DNA of 64,000 nt, from assembly GCA_947497755.1 (NCBI GenBank), contig CANMHT010000008.1, forward strand, positions 1 through 64,000, read 5' to 3'. Source of the DNA: an uncultured Polaribacter sp. GTDB lineage: Bacteria; Bacteroidota; Bacteroidia; Flavobacteriales; Flavobacteriaceae. How positions within the stretch are numbered: the first letter of the stretch is position 1; the number at the start of each line of letters is the position of its first letter. The translations under genes were made by a program, and so were the position numbers. The notes under the pieces are model-generated. The model made no database searches and was not told where the DNA came from. It saw only the letters and a list, made by a program, of their open reading frames with translations. Of the stretch, positions 19,035-27,977 are shown piece after piece.

Positions 19035-20393
19035 TTAATACGTGTCTTTCATCCAATTATAAGGTTTGCGTTTTACCCACATCCCGCGAGTAAAATCTGG
19101 AAAATCTTGCGGTGCTCCGTTATTTTCTATAGATGCTTCTGAAAGTGGAGTAATAGCACTCCAAGCAGCTGCATCGTAAACATCTAAAGGTGGTGCAATA
19201 TTTCTTTTGGCTGATTCTACAAAAGCATTGATTACAAAAAAGTCCATTCCGCCATGACCTGCACCTTGTGCATGTTCTCCAAAACGTTTCCATAAAGGGT
19301 GATCGTATTTTTCTAGCCATTCTTTAGAAGAATCCCAACGGTGAAGCTTCGATTTTCCTTCAATATACATTCTATCCCCGTCTTTTTCCCATAATCCGTT
19401 GGCTCCTTGTACTCTAAACCCTAAAGAATAAGGCCTTGGCAAATTACAATCATGAGTAACAATAATGGTTTCTCCATTGGTAGTTTCAATAGTAGATGTA
19501 ATCACATCACCTTGTTTAAACTTTAATTTTGCATTTGGATGATCTTTACCTCCGTGTTTTACAATATAATTATGCAATCCAATTCCTTTTGTTGCATTGG
19601 AAGTAATAGACATAAAACGGTTTCCTCTATTAATATTACACATCGTTGCCATTGGACCAACCCCATGAGTAGGGTACACATCTGCATTTCTTAAAAGTGA
19701 ATGTTGTGTTCTCCAAACAGATTCAGAAATTCCTTTTTCTCCAAACTCTACACCTTTTCCGTAAGCAGATTTACCATCGTTTAATTTTACAAAACGTAAA
19801 TCGTGTTGGTAACCACATCTAAAATGTACCAACTCACCAAAAACATCTTGTTTTACCATGTTTAATACTGCTAAAACATCTCTTCTATAGTTCACATTTT
19901 CTAAAATCATTAAATGTGTACCTGTTTGCTCGTGAGTATTTACCAAATCCCAACATTCTTCCATAGTATTTGCAGCAGAAACTTCTAAACCAGCATATTT
20001 ACCAGCTAACATAGAGTCTTTTGCCATTTTAGTATGCCATAACCAAGGTGTAGAAATAATTACAGCATCTACATCTTTCATTTCAAGAAGGTTTCTATAA
20101 TCCAACTCATCTTTACCAAAAACTTTTGGTTTCTTTTTCCCTGCTTTTGATACTTTATCTAAAGCTATTTTGATTCTTCTTGGATCAATATCACAAATTG
20201 CGGTAAGCAACACATCATCTCTAAGTAGCACATTGTTTAAATGATTGGTTCCTCTTAAACCAACACCAATTAATCCTAACTTTAGTTTTTTATCTTTAAA
20301 TGCATCAGTTGCACCAAATGACATGCTTGGAGACATTGCAATTCCGGTTCCAATAATGGCTGATTTCTTTATAAAATCTCTTCTTGAACTCAT
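19035..20393 (-). CDS. Secreted Gfo/Idh/MocA protein, GH109 (alpha-N-acetylgalactosaminidase)-like
   Basis: The protein has about 452 residues from the ATG at 20391-20393. It begins SSRRDFIKKSAIIGTGIAMS, a twin-arginine-type export signal. A Rossmann domain follows (LGLIGVGLRGTNHLNN), with ICDIDPRR and a C-terminal Gfo/Idh domain. The stretch YPTHGVGPMATMCNINRG matches what is typical of GH109, a family that uses bound NAD to cleave alpha-GalNAc glycosides; assignment to GH109 rather than a plain oxidoreductase is by motif memory. A longer frame begins with TTG at 20438, but that TTG lies inside a promoter -7 box (20436-20443), so it would not be transcribed from that promoter. It heads the galK-galT operon, supporting a role in galactoside or amino-galactoside use. 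Confidence 0.82.
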   Translation of the reverse strand: MSSRRDFIKKSAIIGTGIAMSPSMSFGATDAFKDKKLKLGLIGVGLRGTNHLNNVLLRDDVLLTAICDIDPRRIKIALDKVSKAGKKKPKVFGKDELDYRNLLEMKDVDAVIISTPWLWHTKMAKDSMLAGKYAGLEVSAANTMEECWDLVNTHEQTGTHLMILENVNYRRDVLAVLNMVKQDVFGELVHFRCGYQHDLRFVKLNDGKSAYGKGVEFGEKGISESVWRTQHSLLRNADVYPTHGVGPMATMCNINRGNRFMSITSNATKGIGLHNYIVKHGGKDHPNAKLKFKQGDVITSTIETTNGETIIVTHDCNLPRPYSLGFRVQGANGLWEKDGDRMYIEGKSKLHRWDSSKEWLEKYDHPLWKRFGEHAQGAGHGGMDFFVINAFVESAKRNIAPPLDVYDAAAWSAITPLSEASIENNGAPQDFPDFTRGMWVKRKPYNWMKDTY

Positions 20394-20435
20394 GTTTGTT
20401 GTGTTATTATTTAGTTGATTATTTTTTGTGTTTTC

Positions 20436-20443
20436 CAAATGTA
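20436..20443 (-). promoter_or_regulatory. Putative -7 element of the GH109-galK-galT operon
   Basis: The minus strand reads TACATTTG (TAnnTTTG). Transcription would start near 20430, which favours the ATG at 20393 over the in-frame TTG at 20438. No -33 TTG stands out. Confidence 0.5.
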
Positions 20444-20487
20444 GAAATATTATTTTAGGATAAAGAATACTGAGTATAACTTTTTTA

Positions 20488-20495
20488 TATATTTG
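20488..20495 (+). promoter_or_regulatory. Putative -7 element of the HupE-like gene
   Basis: TATATTTG lies 19 bases before the ATG at 20515. With the minus-strand element near 20440 it makes a compact divergent promoter region. Confidence 0.45.
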
Positions 20496-20514
20496 ATTTT
20501 CTAAAAATTAAATC

Positions 20515-21096
20515 ATGGATGAATTTATATTATATCTAAAAATGGGATTGAATCATGTGTTGGATTTTTCTGCATACGATCATATTCTTTTTTTAATTGC
20601 ACTAGCAGTTATTTTTTCTTTTGACCATCTTAAGAAAGTACTTTGGCTTATTACTTTATTTACTATTGGACATACAGTAACTTTAGCTTTATCTGCTTAC
20701 GGAATCTTAAAAATTGACGTTAAAATAGTAGAGTTTTTAATTCCGGTTACCATTTTTATTACAGGTGTAGTAAACATTATCAATGTTGGTAAATCATCAG
20801 CAAAAAAAGACAATATCAATTTAATCTTTGCTTTATTTTTTGGACTGATACATGGTTTAGGTTTCTCTAATTATTTTAGAATGATGATTGGTAGAGAAGA
20901 AGACAAACTATTACCTTTAATAGAATTTGCACTTGGAATTGAATTGGCACAAGTAATAATTGTATTAGGAATTTTAGTTGTTGGTGCTTTATTGCAATCA
21001 TTTTTTAGAGTTAGCAAAAGAGATTGGATATTAGTAACCTCAGCTATTGTAATTGGCTTTGTAATTCCAATGATGATAGAACGCGTTTTTTGGTAA
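20515..21096 (+). CDS. HupE/UreJ-like integral membrane protein
   Basis: The protein has 193 residues, almost entirely hydrophobic, with about six membrane segments. The N-terminal LNHVLDFSAYDHILFLIAL and the later LIHGLGFSNYF carry the spaced His/Asp residues of the HupE/UreJ_2 family. Relatives have been linked to nickel or cobalt transport or to hydrogenase and urease accessory roles, but most members, including those without hydrogenase or urease nearby as here, are uncharacterised. No metal enzyme is encoded in the window to suggest its partner. Confidence 0.85.
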   Translation: MDEFILYLKMGLNHVLDFSAYDHILFLIALAVIFSFDHLKKVLWLITLFTIGHTVTLALSAYGILKIDVKIVEFLIPVTIFITGVVNIINVGKSSAKKDNINLIFALFFGLIHGLGFSNYFRMMIGREEDKLLPLIEFALGIELAQVIIVLGILVVGALLQSFFRVSKRDWILVTSAIVIGFVIPMMIERVFW

Positions 21097-21139
21097 ATAA
21101 TTAACGCTTTAATCCTAGAAAACACACTACCTTAGCTAC

Positions 21140-21562
21140 ATGAACAAAAAGCAACTTAAATACGATACTGCTTATTTAAAAATGGCTCATGAATGGGCTA
21201 AGCTTTCACACTGCGAACGCAAACAAGTGGGTGCACTTATTGTAAAAGACAGAATGATTATTTCTGATGGCTTTAATGGCACACCAACAGGTTTTGAAAA
21301 CCCATGTGAAGATGAAGATAATTATACAAAATGGTATGTTTTACATGCAGAAGCCAACGCAATTTTAAAAGTAGCTTCTTCAACACAATCTTGTAAAGGC
21401 GCTACATTATACATCACTTTATCTCCTTGTAAAGAATGTAGTAAACTAATCCATCAAGCAGGAATCAAAAGAGTTGTTTATGCAGATGCCTACAAGGATG
21501 ACTCTGGATTAAAGTTCTTAAAAAAAGCAGGTGTAGAACTACTATATTTACCAAATGAATAA
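21140..21562 (+). CDS. dCMP deaminase (ComEB-like)
   Basis: The protein has 140 residues. The zinc-binding cytidine-deaminase signatures are present: HAEANAI (zinc His and catalytic Glu) and SPCKECSKLI (two zinc Cys). The N-terminus includes CERKQVGALIVKDRMI, and SDGFNGTPTGFENPCE is typical of dCMP deaminases. It converts dCMP to dUMP for thymidylate synthesis. Its 3' end overlaps the S41 protease gene by 8 bp, so the two are translationally linked. Confidence 0.92.
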   Translation: MNKKQLKYDTAYLKMAHEWAKLSHCERKQVGALIVKDRMIISDGFNGTPTGFENPCEDEDNYTKWYVLHAEANAILKVASSTQSCKGATLYITLSPCKECSKLIHQAGIKRVVYADAYKDDSGLKFLKKAGVELLYLPNE

Positions 21563-23150
21563 GAATTATTTACCATTATATTTTGCCTTTGCCATTGTTT
21601 TTGGAATCTTAATAGGAAGCTATTTTGGCGGTGGATCTAATACTAGTTTTTTTGCTAGTAAATCTTCTAATGAAGCTAAAATAAAACGCTTGATAGATTA
21701 TATCCAAAGAGATTATGTTGACAGTGTAAATACTGACAATCTTTTAGACGGAGCGATTACTCAAATTTTAGGAAAATTAGATCCCCATTCTGTATATATT
21801 CCAAAAGAAAACCTACAACAAGTTACAGAAAACATGCAAGGAAACTTTGTAGGAATTGGGGTACAGTTTCGAATGATTAAAGATTCAATAACTGTAATTC
21901 AACCTATTAAAGGCGGACCAAGTATTAAAGCTGGCATCAAAGCTGGAGATCGAATTTTAATGGCTAATAAGGACACTTTGTATGGAAAAAACCTAAGAAG
22001 TAATGGTGTTCCAAAATTTTTAAAAGGAGAACCAAACACAAAAATAGATTTACAGGTGTATAGAAAAACAAACGATTCTCTATTTACTGTTTCATTAAAA
22101 AGAGGGAAAGTAGCCATCAAAAGTGTAGATGTTTCGTATATGATTAACGACTCAATTGGGTATATTAAATTAGAACGATTTGCTCGTACTACTTATAGAG
22201 AATTTAAATTAGCTTTAACCAAACTACAAGGAAAAGGCATGACCGATTTAGTATTAGACCTTAGAGGAAATGGTGGCGGATATATAGATATTGCGAATAA
22301 AATTGTTGATGAGTTTTTAGAAGACGGAAAACTTATTGTGTTTACCAAAGACAACAAAGGAAATGTAGATGAATCTTTTTCAACTTCTAAAGGTTCTTTT
22401 GAAAAAGGTGGACTGTATATTTTAATCGATCAAAACTCTGCTTCTGCATCAGAAATTGTTGCTGGTGCATTACAAGATAATGATAGAGGAACAACAATTG
22501 GAAGACGTTCTTTTGGAAAAGGTCTAGTACAAGAAGAAAAAGATTTAGGTGATGGTTCTGCAATCAGATTAACTATTGCTAGATATTATACTCCAACCGG
22601 TAGATCTATTCAAAAACCTTATGAAAAAGGAAAAGGGAAAAACTACTCTAGAGATATTGACAACAGAATTAAAAGTGGAGAATTACTAAATAAAGACAGT
22701 ATTAAAGTTGTTGATTCATTAAAATTTAAAACTCCTAAAGGAAAAATAGTTTATGGCGGCGGCGGAATTGTACCTGATGTTTTTGTTGCTGTAGATACCA
22801 CTTCATACCTAAACAATTTTTACTTTAATACCATTCAGAATTTTGCATTCGATTTAGTAGACAACAATCGAAGAGAGTTTTCTAAAGTGTCAATAAATGA
22901 TTTTATCAGTTCTTATGATATTGATAAAGCCTATAATAGCTACTTAAAACAAATCAACAATCGATTAACAGATACTAGAAGAAGGCTCAACAGTAGACAT
23001 CGTCCTTCTGAGAAATCAAAAGCTTTCATTAAACAATACTTAAAAGCAACCATTGCTAGTCAAGTTTATGGCGATGAAGGATTTTATAGAATTATTCAAT
23101 CTGATGACAAAATGCTCTTAAAAGTTTTAGAGTTGGAAAGTAGTAATTAA
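21555..23150 (+). CDS. S41-family C-terminal processing peptidase
   Basis: The protein has 531 residues. An N-terminal membrane anchor or signal (residues ~5-30) is followed by a PDZ domain (~85-165), which opens with MQGNFVGIGVQF. The protease core carries LDLRGNGGGYI, the catalytic serine in NSASASEIVAGAL and the catalytic lysine in SFGKGLVQ. A C-terminal region (~400-531) of helices is typical of Bacteroidetes members. It cleaves periplasmic or secreted proteins at their C-termini. It overlaps the dCMP deaminase gene and precedes an LpxH-like gene by 18 bp. Confidence 0.94.
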   Translation: MNKNYLPLYFAFAIVFGILIGSYFGGGSNTSFFASKSSNEAKIKRLIDYIQRDYVDSVNTDNLLDGAITQILGKLDPHSVYIPKENLQQVTENMQGNFVGIGVQFRMIKDSITVIQPIKGGPSIKAGIKAGDRILMANKDTLYGKNLRSNGVPKFLKGEPNTKIDLQVYRKTNDSLFTVSLKRGKVAIKSVDVSYMINDSIGYIKLERFARTTYREFKLALTKLQGKGMTDLVLDLRGNGGGYIDIANKIVDEFLEDGKLIVFTKDNKGNVDESFSTSKGSFEKGGLYILIDQNSASASEIVAGALQDNDRGTTIGRRSFGKGLVQEEKDLGDGSAIRLTIARYYTPTGRSIQKPYEKGKGKNYSRDIDNRIKSGELLNKDSIKVVDSLKFKTPKGKIVYGGGGIVPDVFVAVDTTSYLNNFYFNTIQNFAFDLVDNNRREFSKVSINDFISSYDIDKAYNSYLKQINNRLTDTRRRLNSRHRPSEKSKAFIKQYLKATIASQVYGDEGFYRIIQSDDKMLLKVLELESSN

Positions 23151-23168
23151 TGCCGTTTCTTTGTGGTA

Positions 23169-23927
23169 ATGATTCATGTACCCAACAATAAAAAAATATA
23201 TTTTGCTTCTGATCAGCATTTAGGCGCTCCTACTCCAGAAGCTAGTTTTCCTAGAGAACAAAAATTCGTTGCTTGGTTAAACGAAATAAAAGAAGATGCA
23301 GCCGCAATTTTTTTATTAGGCGATTTGTTCGATTTTTGGTTCGAGTATAAGACAGTAGTTCCAAAAGGGTTTGTTAGAGTCTTAGGAAAATTAGCTGAGA
23401 TTAAAGACAGCGGAATTCCTATTTATTTTTTTGTAGGAAATCATGATTTATGGATGAAAGACTATTTTGAAAAAGAATTGAACATCCCTGTTTATCACAA
23501 ACCGCAAGAGTTTACTTTTAACAACAAAACATTATTAATTGGACATGGTGATGGTTTAGGGCCAGGAGATAAAGGCTATAAACGTATGAAAAAAGTTTTC
23601 ACTTTCCCATTATTTCAATGGATGTTTCGTTGGCTACATCCAGATTTAGGAATGCGTTTAGGACAATACATGTCGGTAAAAAACAAACTTATTTCTGGAG
23701 ATGATGATGCACAATTTTTAGGAGAAGATAATGAATGGTTAGTACAGTATTGCAAACGCAAACTAGAAAGTAAACACTATGATTATTTTGTCTTTGGACA
23801 TCGTCATTTACCACTAGATATTGAACTTACAGAAAATAGCAAATACATTAACTTAGGAGATTGGATTAAGTATTATACATTTGGTGTTTTTGAGGATAAC
23901 AAACTCGTTATCAAGAACTACAATTAA
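23169..23927 (+). CDS. lpxH: UDP-2,3-diacylglucosamine diphosphatase, LpxH-like
   Basis: The protein has about 252 residues from the ATG at 23169; a GTG two codons upstream (23163) is also in frame. Calcineurin-type metallophosphatase motifs are complete: ASDQHLGAP, GDLFDFWFEY, VGNHDLWM, IGHGDG and FGHRHLPLD. It would remove UMP from UDP-2,3-diacylglucosamine to give lipid X in lipid A synthesis at the inner membrane. The FDFWFEY motif is typical of LpxH. An ORF-wide match to other UDP-sugar hydrolases cannot be excluded. Confidence 0.88.
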   Translation: MIHVPNNKKIYFASDQHLGAPTPEASFPREQKFVAWLNEIKEDAAAIFLLGDLFDFWFEYKTVVPKGFVRVLGKLAEIKDSGIPIYFFVGNHDLWMKDYFEKELNIPVYHKPQEFTFNNKTLLIGHGDGLGPGDKGYKRMKKVFTFPLFQWMFRWLHPDLGMRLGQYMSVKNKLISGDDDAQFLGEDNEWLVQYCKRKLESKHYDYFVFGHRHLPLDIELTENSKYINLGDWIKYYTFGVFEDNKLVIKNYN

Positions 23928-23957
23928 GTTATTTTTAGCAATTTCTCCACAAATCTT

Positions 23958-24002
23958 TAGCATTCTTTTAACAAGAAAAAAAATGCTATTATTGTAGCTT
24001 TG
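23958..24002 (+). promoter_or_regulatory. Putative promoter region of the moxR-bat operon with an inverted repeat
   Basis: TAGCTTTG at 23995-24002 matches the -7 consensus 38 bases before the moxR ATG. Directly upstream a 7-bp inverted repeat, TAGCATT (23958-23964) and AATGCTA (23982-23988), could be an operator or a weak terminator of lpxH. Confidence 0.45.
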
Positions 24003-24039
24003 TTTTCAACTAATTTTTTATCAAACTTAAATTACTAAA

Positions 24040-25044
24040 ATGATAGAGCAACAAATGAATGTAGATGTAAGAGCAATCAACGAAAAGATTGAGAGAGAAA
24101 GTGCCTTTATAGATATATTAACTTTAGAAATGAATAAAGTTATTGTAGGGCAAAAAGAAATGATAGAACGTTTGTTAATTGGTTTGCTGGGAAATGGTCA
24201 TATTTTACTAGAAGGAGTTCCTGGATTAGCAAAAACATTAGCCATCAATACTTTATCTAAAGCCGTTCAAGGAAGCTTTAGTAGAGTACAGTTTACACCA
24301 GATTTACTACCTGCCGATGTTGTTGGAACCATGATTTATAATATTAAAGAAAATGACTTTAGTATTAAAAAAGGACCTATTTTTGCAAATTTTGTATTGG
24401 CAGATGAGATTAACAGAGCACCTGCTAAAGTACAATCTGCACTACTTGAAGCCATGCAAGAACGTCAAATTACTATTGGAGACGAAACCTTTAAACTAGA
24501 AGAGCCATTTTTAGTAATGGCTACTCAAAATCCGGTAGAACAAGAAGGAACTTATCCTTTACCAGAAGCTCAAGTAGACCGTTTTATGCTAAAGGTAATT
24601 ATAGATTATCCAAAAATCTCTGACGAACAAACCATTATGCGTCAGAATTTAAATAATGGTTTTGCAACGGTAAATCCAGTAATTGCTGTAGATCAAATTA
24701 TCAAAGCAAGAGAAGCTGTGAATGAGGTGTACATGGATGAAAAAATAGAAAAATACATTCTAGATATTATTTTTGCTACTCGTTATCCAGAAAAATACAA
24801 CTTAGCGAACTTAAAACCTCTTATTGGTTTTGGAGCCTCTCCTCGTGGAAGTATTAACCTTGCAAAAGCTGCGAAATGTTATGCTTTTATCAAACGTAGA
24901 GGATATGTAATTCCAGAAGATGTAAGAGCTGTTGTACAAGATGTATTAAGACATAGAATTGGAATTACTTACGAAGCAGAAGCAGAAAATGTGACTTCTG
25001 TAGATATCATAAACAGTATTATTAACGAAGTTGAAGTACCTTAA
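24040..25044 (+). CDS. MoxR-family AAA+ ATPase
   Basis: The protein has 334 residues. The Walker A motif is GVPGLAKT near residue 60, Walker B and following are FVLADEINRAP, and sensor regions include MATQNPVEQEGTYPLPEAQ, a signature of MoxR ATPases. These act as chaperone-like ATPases for proteins with von Willebrand A domains. Here it heads the Bat operon, whose DUF58, BatA and BatB products carry such domains. A second in-frame ATG (codon 7) is possible. Confidence 0.95.
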   Translation: MIEQQMNVDVRAINEKIERESAFIDILTLEMNKVIVGQKEMIERLLIGLLGNGHILLEGVPGLAKTLAINTLSKAVQGSFSRVQFTPDLLPADVVGTMIYNIKENDFSIKKGPIFANFVLADEINRAPAKVQSALLEAMQERQITIGDETFKLEEPFLVMATQNPVEQEGTYPLPEAQVDRFMLKVIIDYPKISDEQTIMRQNLNNGFATVNPVIAVDQIIKAREAVNEVYMDEKIEKYILDIIFATRYPEKYNLANLKPLIGFGASPRGSINLAKAAKCYAFIKRRGYVIPEDVRAVVQDVLRHRIGITYEAEAENVTSVDIINSIINEVEVP

Positions 25045-25127
25045 AAAGTGTTAATCGTGTAACTTGTTGTAACTGTAATCAACAGCTGAACAATCAATAA
25101 AAACAAACTTAATTAAACGATTAAACA

Positions 25128-25997
25128 TTGGAAACTAAAGAAATACTTAAAAAAGTACGTAAAATTGAGATTAAGACACGTCGATTGTCTGATCATATTT
25201 TTGGCGGCGAATACCACTCTACCTTTAAAGGGAGAGGTATGACGTTTTCTGAAGTACGTCAATACCAATATGGAGATGATATTAGAGCTATTGATTGGAA
25301 TGTTACTGCCCGATACAATGAACCTTACGTAAAGGTTTTTGAAGAGGAACGTGAGTTAACCATGATGCTAATGGTAGATATTTCTGGATCTGAATTCTTT
25401 GGTACAAATCAACAATTTAAAAGAGATACTGCTACAGAAATTGCTGCAACATTGGCTTTTTCTGCCATTCAAAATAACGATAAAGTAGGGTTGATTTTAT
25501 TTTCTGACCAAATAGAATTATACATTCCACCAAAGAAAGGAAAAAGTCACGTATTGAGAATTATTAGAGAACTGATAGAGTTTTCTCCAAAAAGTAGACA
25601 AACCAATATTGATGAAGCACTAAAGTTTTTATCAAACGTATTAAAGAAAAAAGCCATTGTGTTTTTACTATCCGATTTTATGGATGATGATTATGATCAG
25701 ACCTTAAAAATTGCAGGAAGAAAACACGATGTAACTGGAATTCGAATCTATGATAAACACGATGAGGAAATTCCGAATTTAGGAATTGTTCCTATGGCAG
25801 ATGCAGAAACCGGAAAAGTACAATTGATAAATACAAGTTCTAAAACCATTAGAACAAATTACAAAGCCAATGCTTTGCGTTTAAATGATTATTACAAAAA
25901 AACATTTAGCAGAGCGGGTGCGGGAACAATTAGTACTCGTGTAGACGAGAATTATGTAAAAAAATTATTAGGATACTTTAAACATAAAGGAAGCTAA
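25128..25997 (+). CDS. DUF58 protein with von Willebrand A fold
   Basis: The protein has 289 residues and apparently begins with TTG at 25128 (TTG GAA ACT AAA). No ATG lies close by that would keep the conserved N-terminus (RKIEIKTRRLSDHIFGGEYH). The DUF58 signature GRGMTFSEVRQYQYGDDIR near residue 36 is followed by IDWNVTARYNEPYVK. The MIDAS-like motif DISGSEFFG lies near 84. It is a probable client of the MoxR ATPase encoded 83 bp upstream. It is cytoplasmic, since no signal or membrane segment is seen. Confidence 0.93.
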   Translation: METKEILKKVRKIEIKTRRLSDHIFGGEYHSTFKGRGMTFSEVRQYQYGDDIRAIDWNVTARYNEPYVKVFEEERELTMMLMVDISGSEFFGTNQQFKRDTATEIAATLAFSAIQNNDKVGLILFSDQIELYIPPKKGKSHVLRIIRELIEFSPKSRQTNIDEALKFLSNVLKKKAIVFLLSDFMDDDYDQTLKIAGRKHDVTGIRIYDKHDEEIPNLGIVPMADAETGKVQLINTSSKTIRTNYKANALRLNDYYKKTFSRAGAGTISTRVDENYVKKLLGYFKHKGS

Positions 25998-26005
25998 AAA
26001 ACAGC

Positions 26006-26944
26006 ATGAAGCATTATTTACTATACATATTTTTACTAGTATCTGTTGTTAGTTTTGCACAACAAAAACCTGTTGTTACTGCAGAAATTGACACTACAAA
26101 TATTCGAATTGGAGAGCAATTTGAGTATAAAATTACTGTAAAAGATACTGCAAATGTCATCATTCCTAAATTAGAAAAACTAAAAGGAGTAGAAATTGTA
26201 GAAGATAAAAAGATTGATACCATTAAAAATAGCCTGATTAAAAAATATATTTTAACCAGTTTTGATAGTGGTGCTTACTATATTCCACAGCAGCAAATAT
26301 TTATTAGACAACGTTTACACTTAACAGACTCACTGCTAATAAAAGTAGCTACTGTTGCTGTTGACACTACAAAACAAAAGATGTTTCCTATCAAAGCCAT
26401 TCAATCTGAACCGTACCAGTTTGATGACTTTAAACCCTATCTTTGGTATGTAATTTTAGCATTACTAATTATTGGTGCTATTTTATACTTTGTATTCAGA
26501 AAGAAAAAAGAAGTTGAAGAGGAAGTTATTGTTCCTGCGCTACCTCCATATGAAGAAGCCATTCAGAAATTACATGCATTGGATGAAAAATTACTTTGGC
26601 AAAACAATCAAATTAAGGAATATTATAGTGAACTAACAGAAATTGTTAGAGCATTTATTGAAAGAGAATTAAAAGTACCTGCTTTAGAATCTACCACAGA
26701 CGAATTGATAGAAACGCTAACAGACTTTAATGATTCAAAAGCCATAACAACTCCTAAAGAAACTATTGAAAAACTACGCAATTTGTTACGTGAAGCTGAT
26801 TTGGTAAAATTTGCAAAATCTAAACCTTTGTCAGAACAAATTGAATTTAATAGAAAAGAAGCAGAAGAAGTTGTAACTGAGCTTAAGCCAGAAGAAAAAG
26901 AAGAGCCAGAAATTAAAACCGATGTAGATAATGAAGTGGAGTAA
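26006..26944 (+). CDS. Bat operon accessory membrane protein
   Basis: The protein has 312 residues: signal peptide (ends near VSFAQ, residue 19), a beta-rich periplasmic domain (~20-140), one membrane helix (~148-168, WYVILALLIIGAILYFVF), and a cytoplasmic helical, glutamate-rich tail (~175-312) ending EPEIKTDVDNEVE. This matches the uncharacterised gene usually found between DUF58 and batA in flavobacterial Bat operons; a specific function is not known to me. Its last 14 bp overlap the batA start. Confidence 0.85.
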   Translation: MKHYLLYIFLLVSVVSFAQQKPVVTAEIDTTNIRIGEQFEYKITVKDTANVIIPKLEKLKGVEIVEDKKIDTIKNSLIKKYILTSFDSGAYYIPQQQIFIRQRLHLTDSLLIKVATVAVDTTKQKMFPIKAIQSEPYQFDDFKPYLWYVILALLIIGAILYFVFRKKKEVEEEVIVPALPPYEEAIQKLHALDEKLLWQNNQIKEYYSELTEIVRAFIERELKVPALESTTDELIETLTDFNDSKAITTPKETIEKLRNLLREADLVKFAKSKPLSEQIEFNRKEAEEVVTELKPEEKEEPEIKTDVDNEVE

Positions 26945-27938
26945 TTTTGAGTTTTATAGTCCAGAGTTTTTCTGGTTGTTTTTACTGATTCCTTTCATTA
27001 TTATTTGGCATGTAGTAAAACGTAAAAAAAACGCTGCTACCTTAACCATACCAAGTGTAAAAGGGTTTAAAGCAGAGCAATCTATCTTAGCAAAATTAAA
27101 ACCAATTTTGTACGTCCTTAGAATTGCTGCTTTGTGTTTTTTAATTCTAGCTTTGGCTAGGCCAAGAAATGTAGCTGTTAGTAAAAAAACAAAGACCAAC
27201 AGAGGTATTGATATTGTCATGGCTATTGATGTTTCTGCAAGTATGTTAGCTAGAGATTTAAAACCTAACCGATTAGATGCCTTAAAAAAGGTAGCTACAG
27301 ACTTTGTTAACAGGAGACCAAATGATAGAATTGGAATTGTAGTATATGCAGGAGAAAGTTTTACGCAAACACCAATTACAAGTGATAAAGGGATTGTTAA
27401 AAGAACCATTTCTGAAATTAAATGGGGACAATTAGAAGGTGGTACTGCTATTGGAATGGGATTAGGATCTTCGGTAAATCGATTAAAAGAAAGTAAAGCA
27501 AAAAGTAAGGTTATCATTTTATTAACCGACGGAGTAAATAATTCTGGTTTTATTGACCCAAAAACAGCTACCGAACTTGCCAAAGAACTAAACATTAAAG
27601 TATATACAATCGGAATTGGAACCAATGGAATGGCGGATTTCCCTTATAGTAGAAATCCATCAACTGGACAATTACAATTTAGACAACAACAAGTAGAAAT
27701 TGACGAAGAGCTTTTAAAATATATTGCTGCAGAAACTGAAGGAAAGTATTTTAGAGCAACAGACAACAAAAAACTACAAGCAATTTATGACGAGATTAAC
27801 AAGCTCGAAAAAACAAAAATTGAAGAATTTAAATATTACAATTATCAAGAGTTGTATAGAACTTTAGTTTTAATCGCTTTAGGTTTATTGATTATAGAAT
27901 ATACGTTAAAAAATACATTGTTTAAAAGTTTTATTTAA
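26931..27938 (+). CDS. batA: BatA-like membrane protein with von Willebrand A domain
   Basis: The protein has 335 residues. Two N-terminal membrane segments (~11-28 and ~58-78) precede a von Willebrand A domain with the complete MIDAS motif DVSASM (near residue 98) and TDGVNN; a third membrane helix lies at the C-terminus (~305-325). The domain faces the periplasm. In Bacteroides fragilis, bat genes support aerotolerance. In other Bacteroidetes the operon is linked to envelope stress; the exact substrate is unknown. It overlaps the preceding gene by 14 bp. Confidence 0.93.
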   Translation: MKWSNFEFYSPEFFWLFLLIPFIIIWHVVKRKKNAATLTIPSVKGFKAEQSILAKLKPILYVLRIAALCFLILALARPRNVAVSKKTKTNRGIDIVMAIDVSASMLARDLKPNRLDALKKVATDFVNRRPNDRIGIVVYAGESFTQTPITSDKGIVKRTISEIKWGQLEGGTAIGMGLGSSVNRLKESKAKSKVIILLTDGVNNSGFIDPKTATELAKELNIKVYTIGIGTNGMADFPYSRNPSTGQLQFRQQQVEIDEELLKYIAAETEGKYFRATDNKKLQAIYDEINKLEKTKIEEFKYYNYQELYRTLVLIALGLLIIEYTLKNTLFKSFI

Positions 27939-27977
27939 TGTTGTTTAAAAGTAGAAATGTTTAACTGTTAAAAAGTG

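Noticed and set aside
21899..22120. Minus-strand frame inside the S41 protease gene
   Set aside because: It lies opposite the PDZ domain coding region and shows no independent start signals.
26954..27625. 223-codon minus-strand frame opposite batA
   Set aside because: batA on the plus strand has a complete MIDAS domain and operon context; the opposite frame has no recognisable features.
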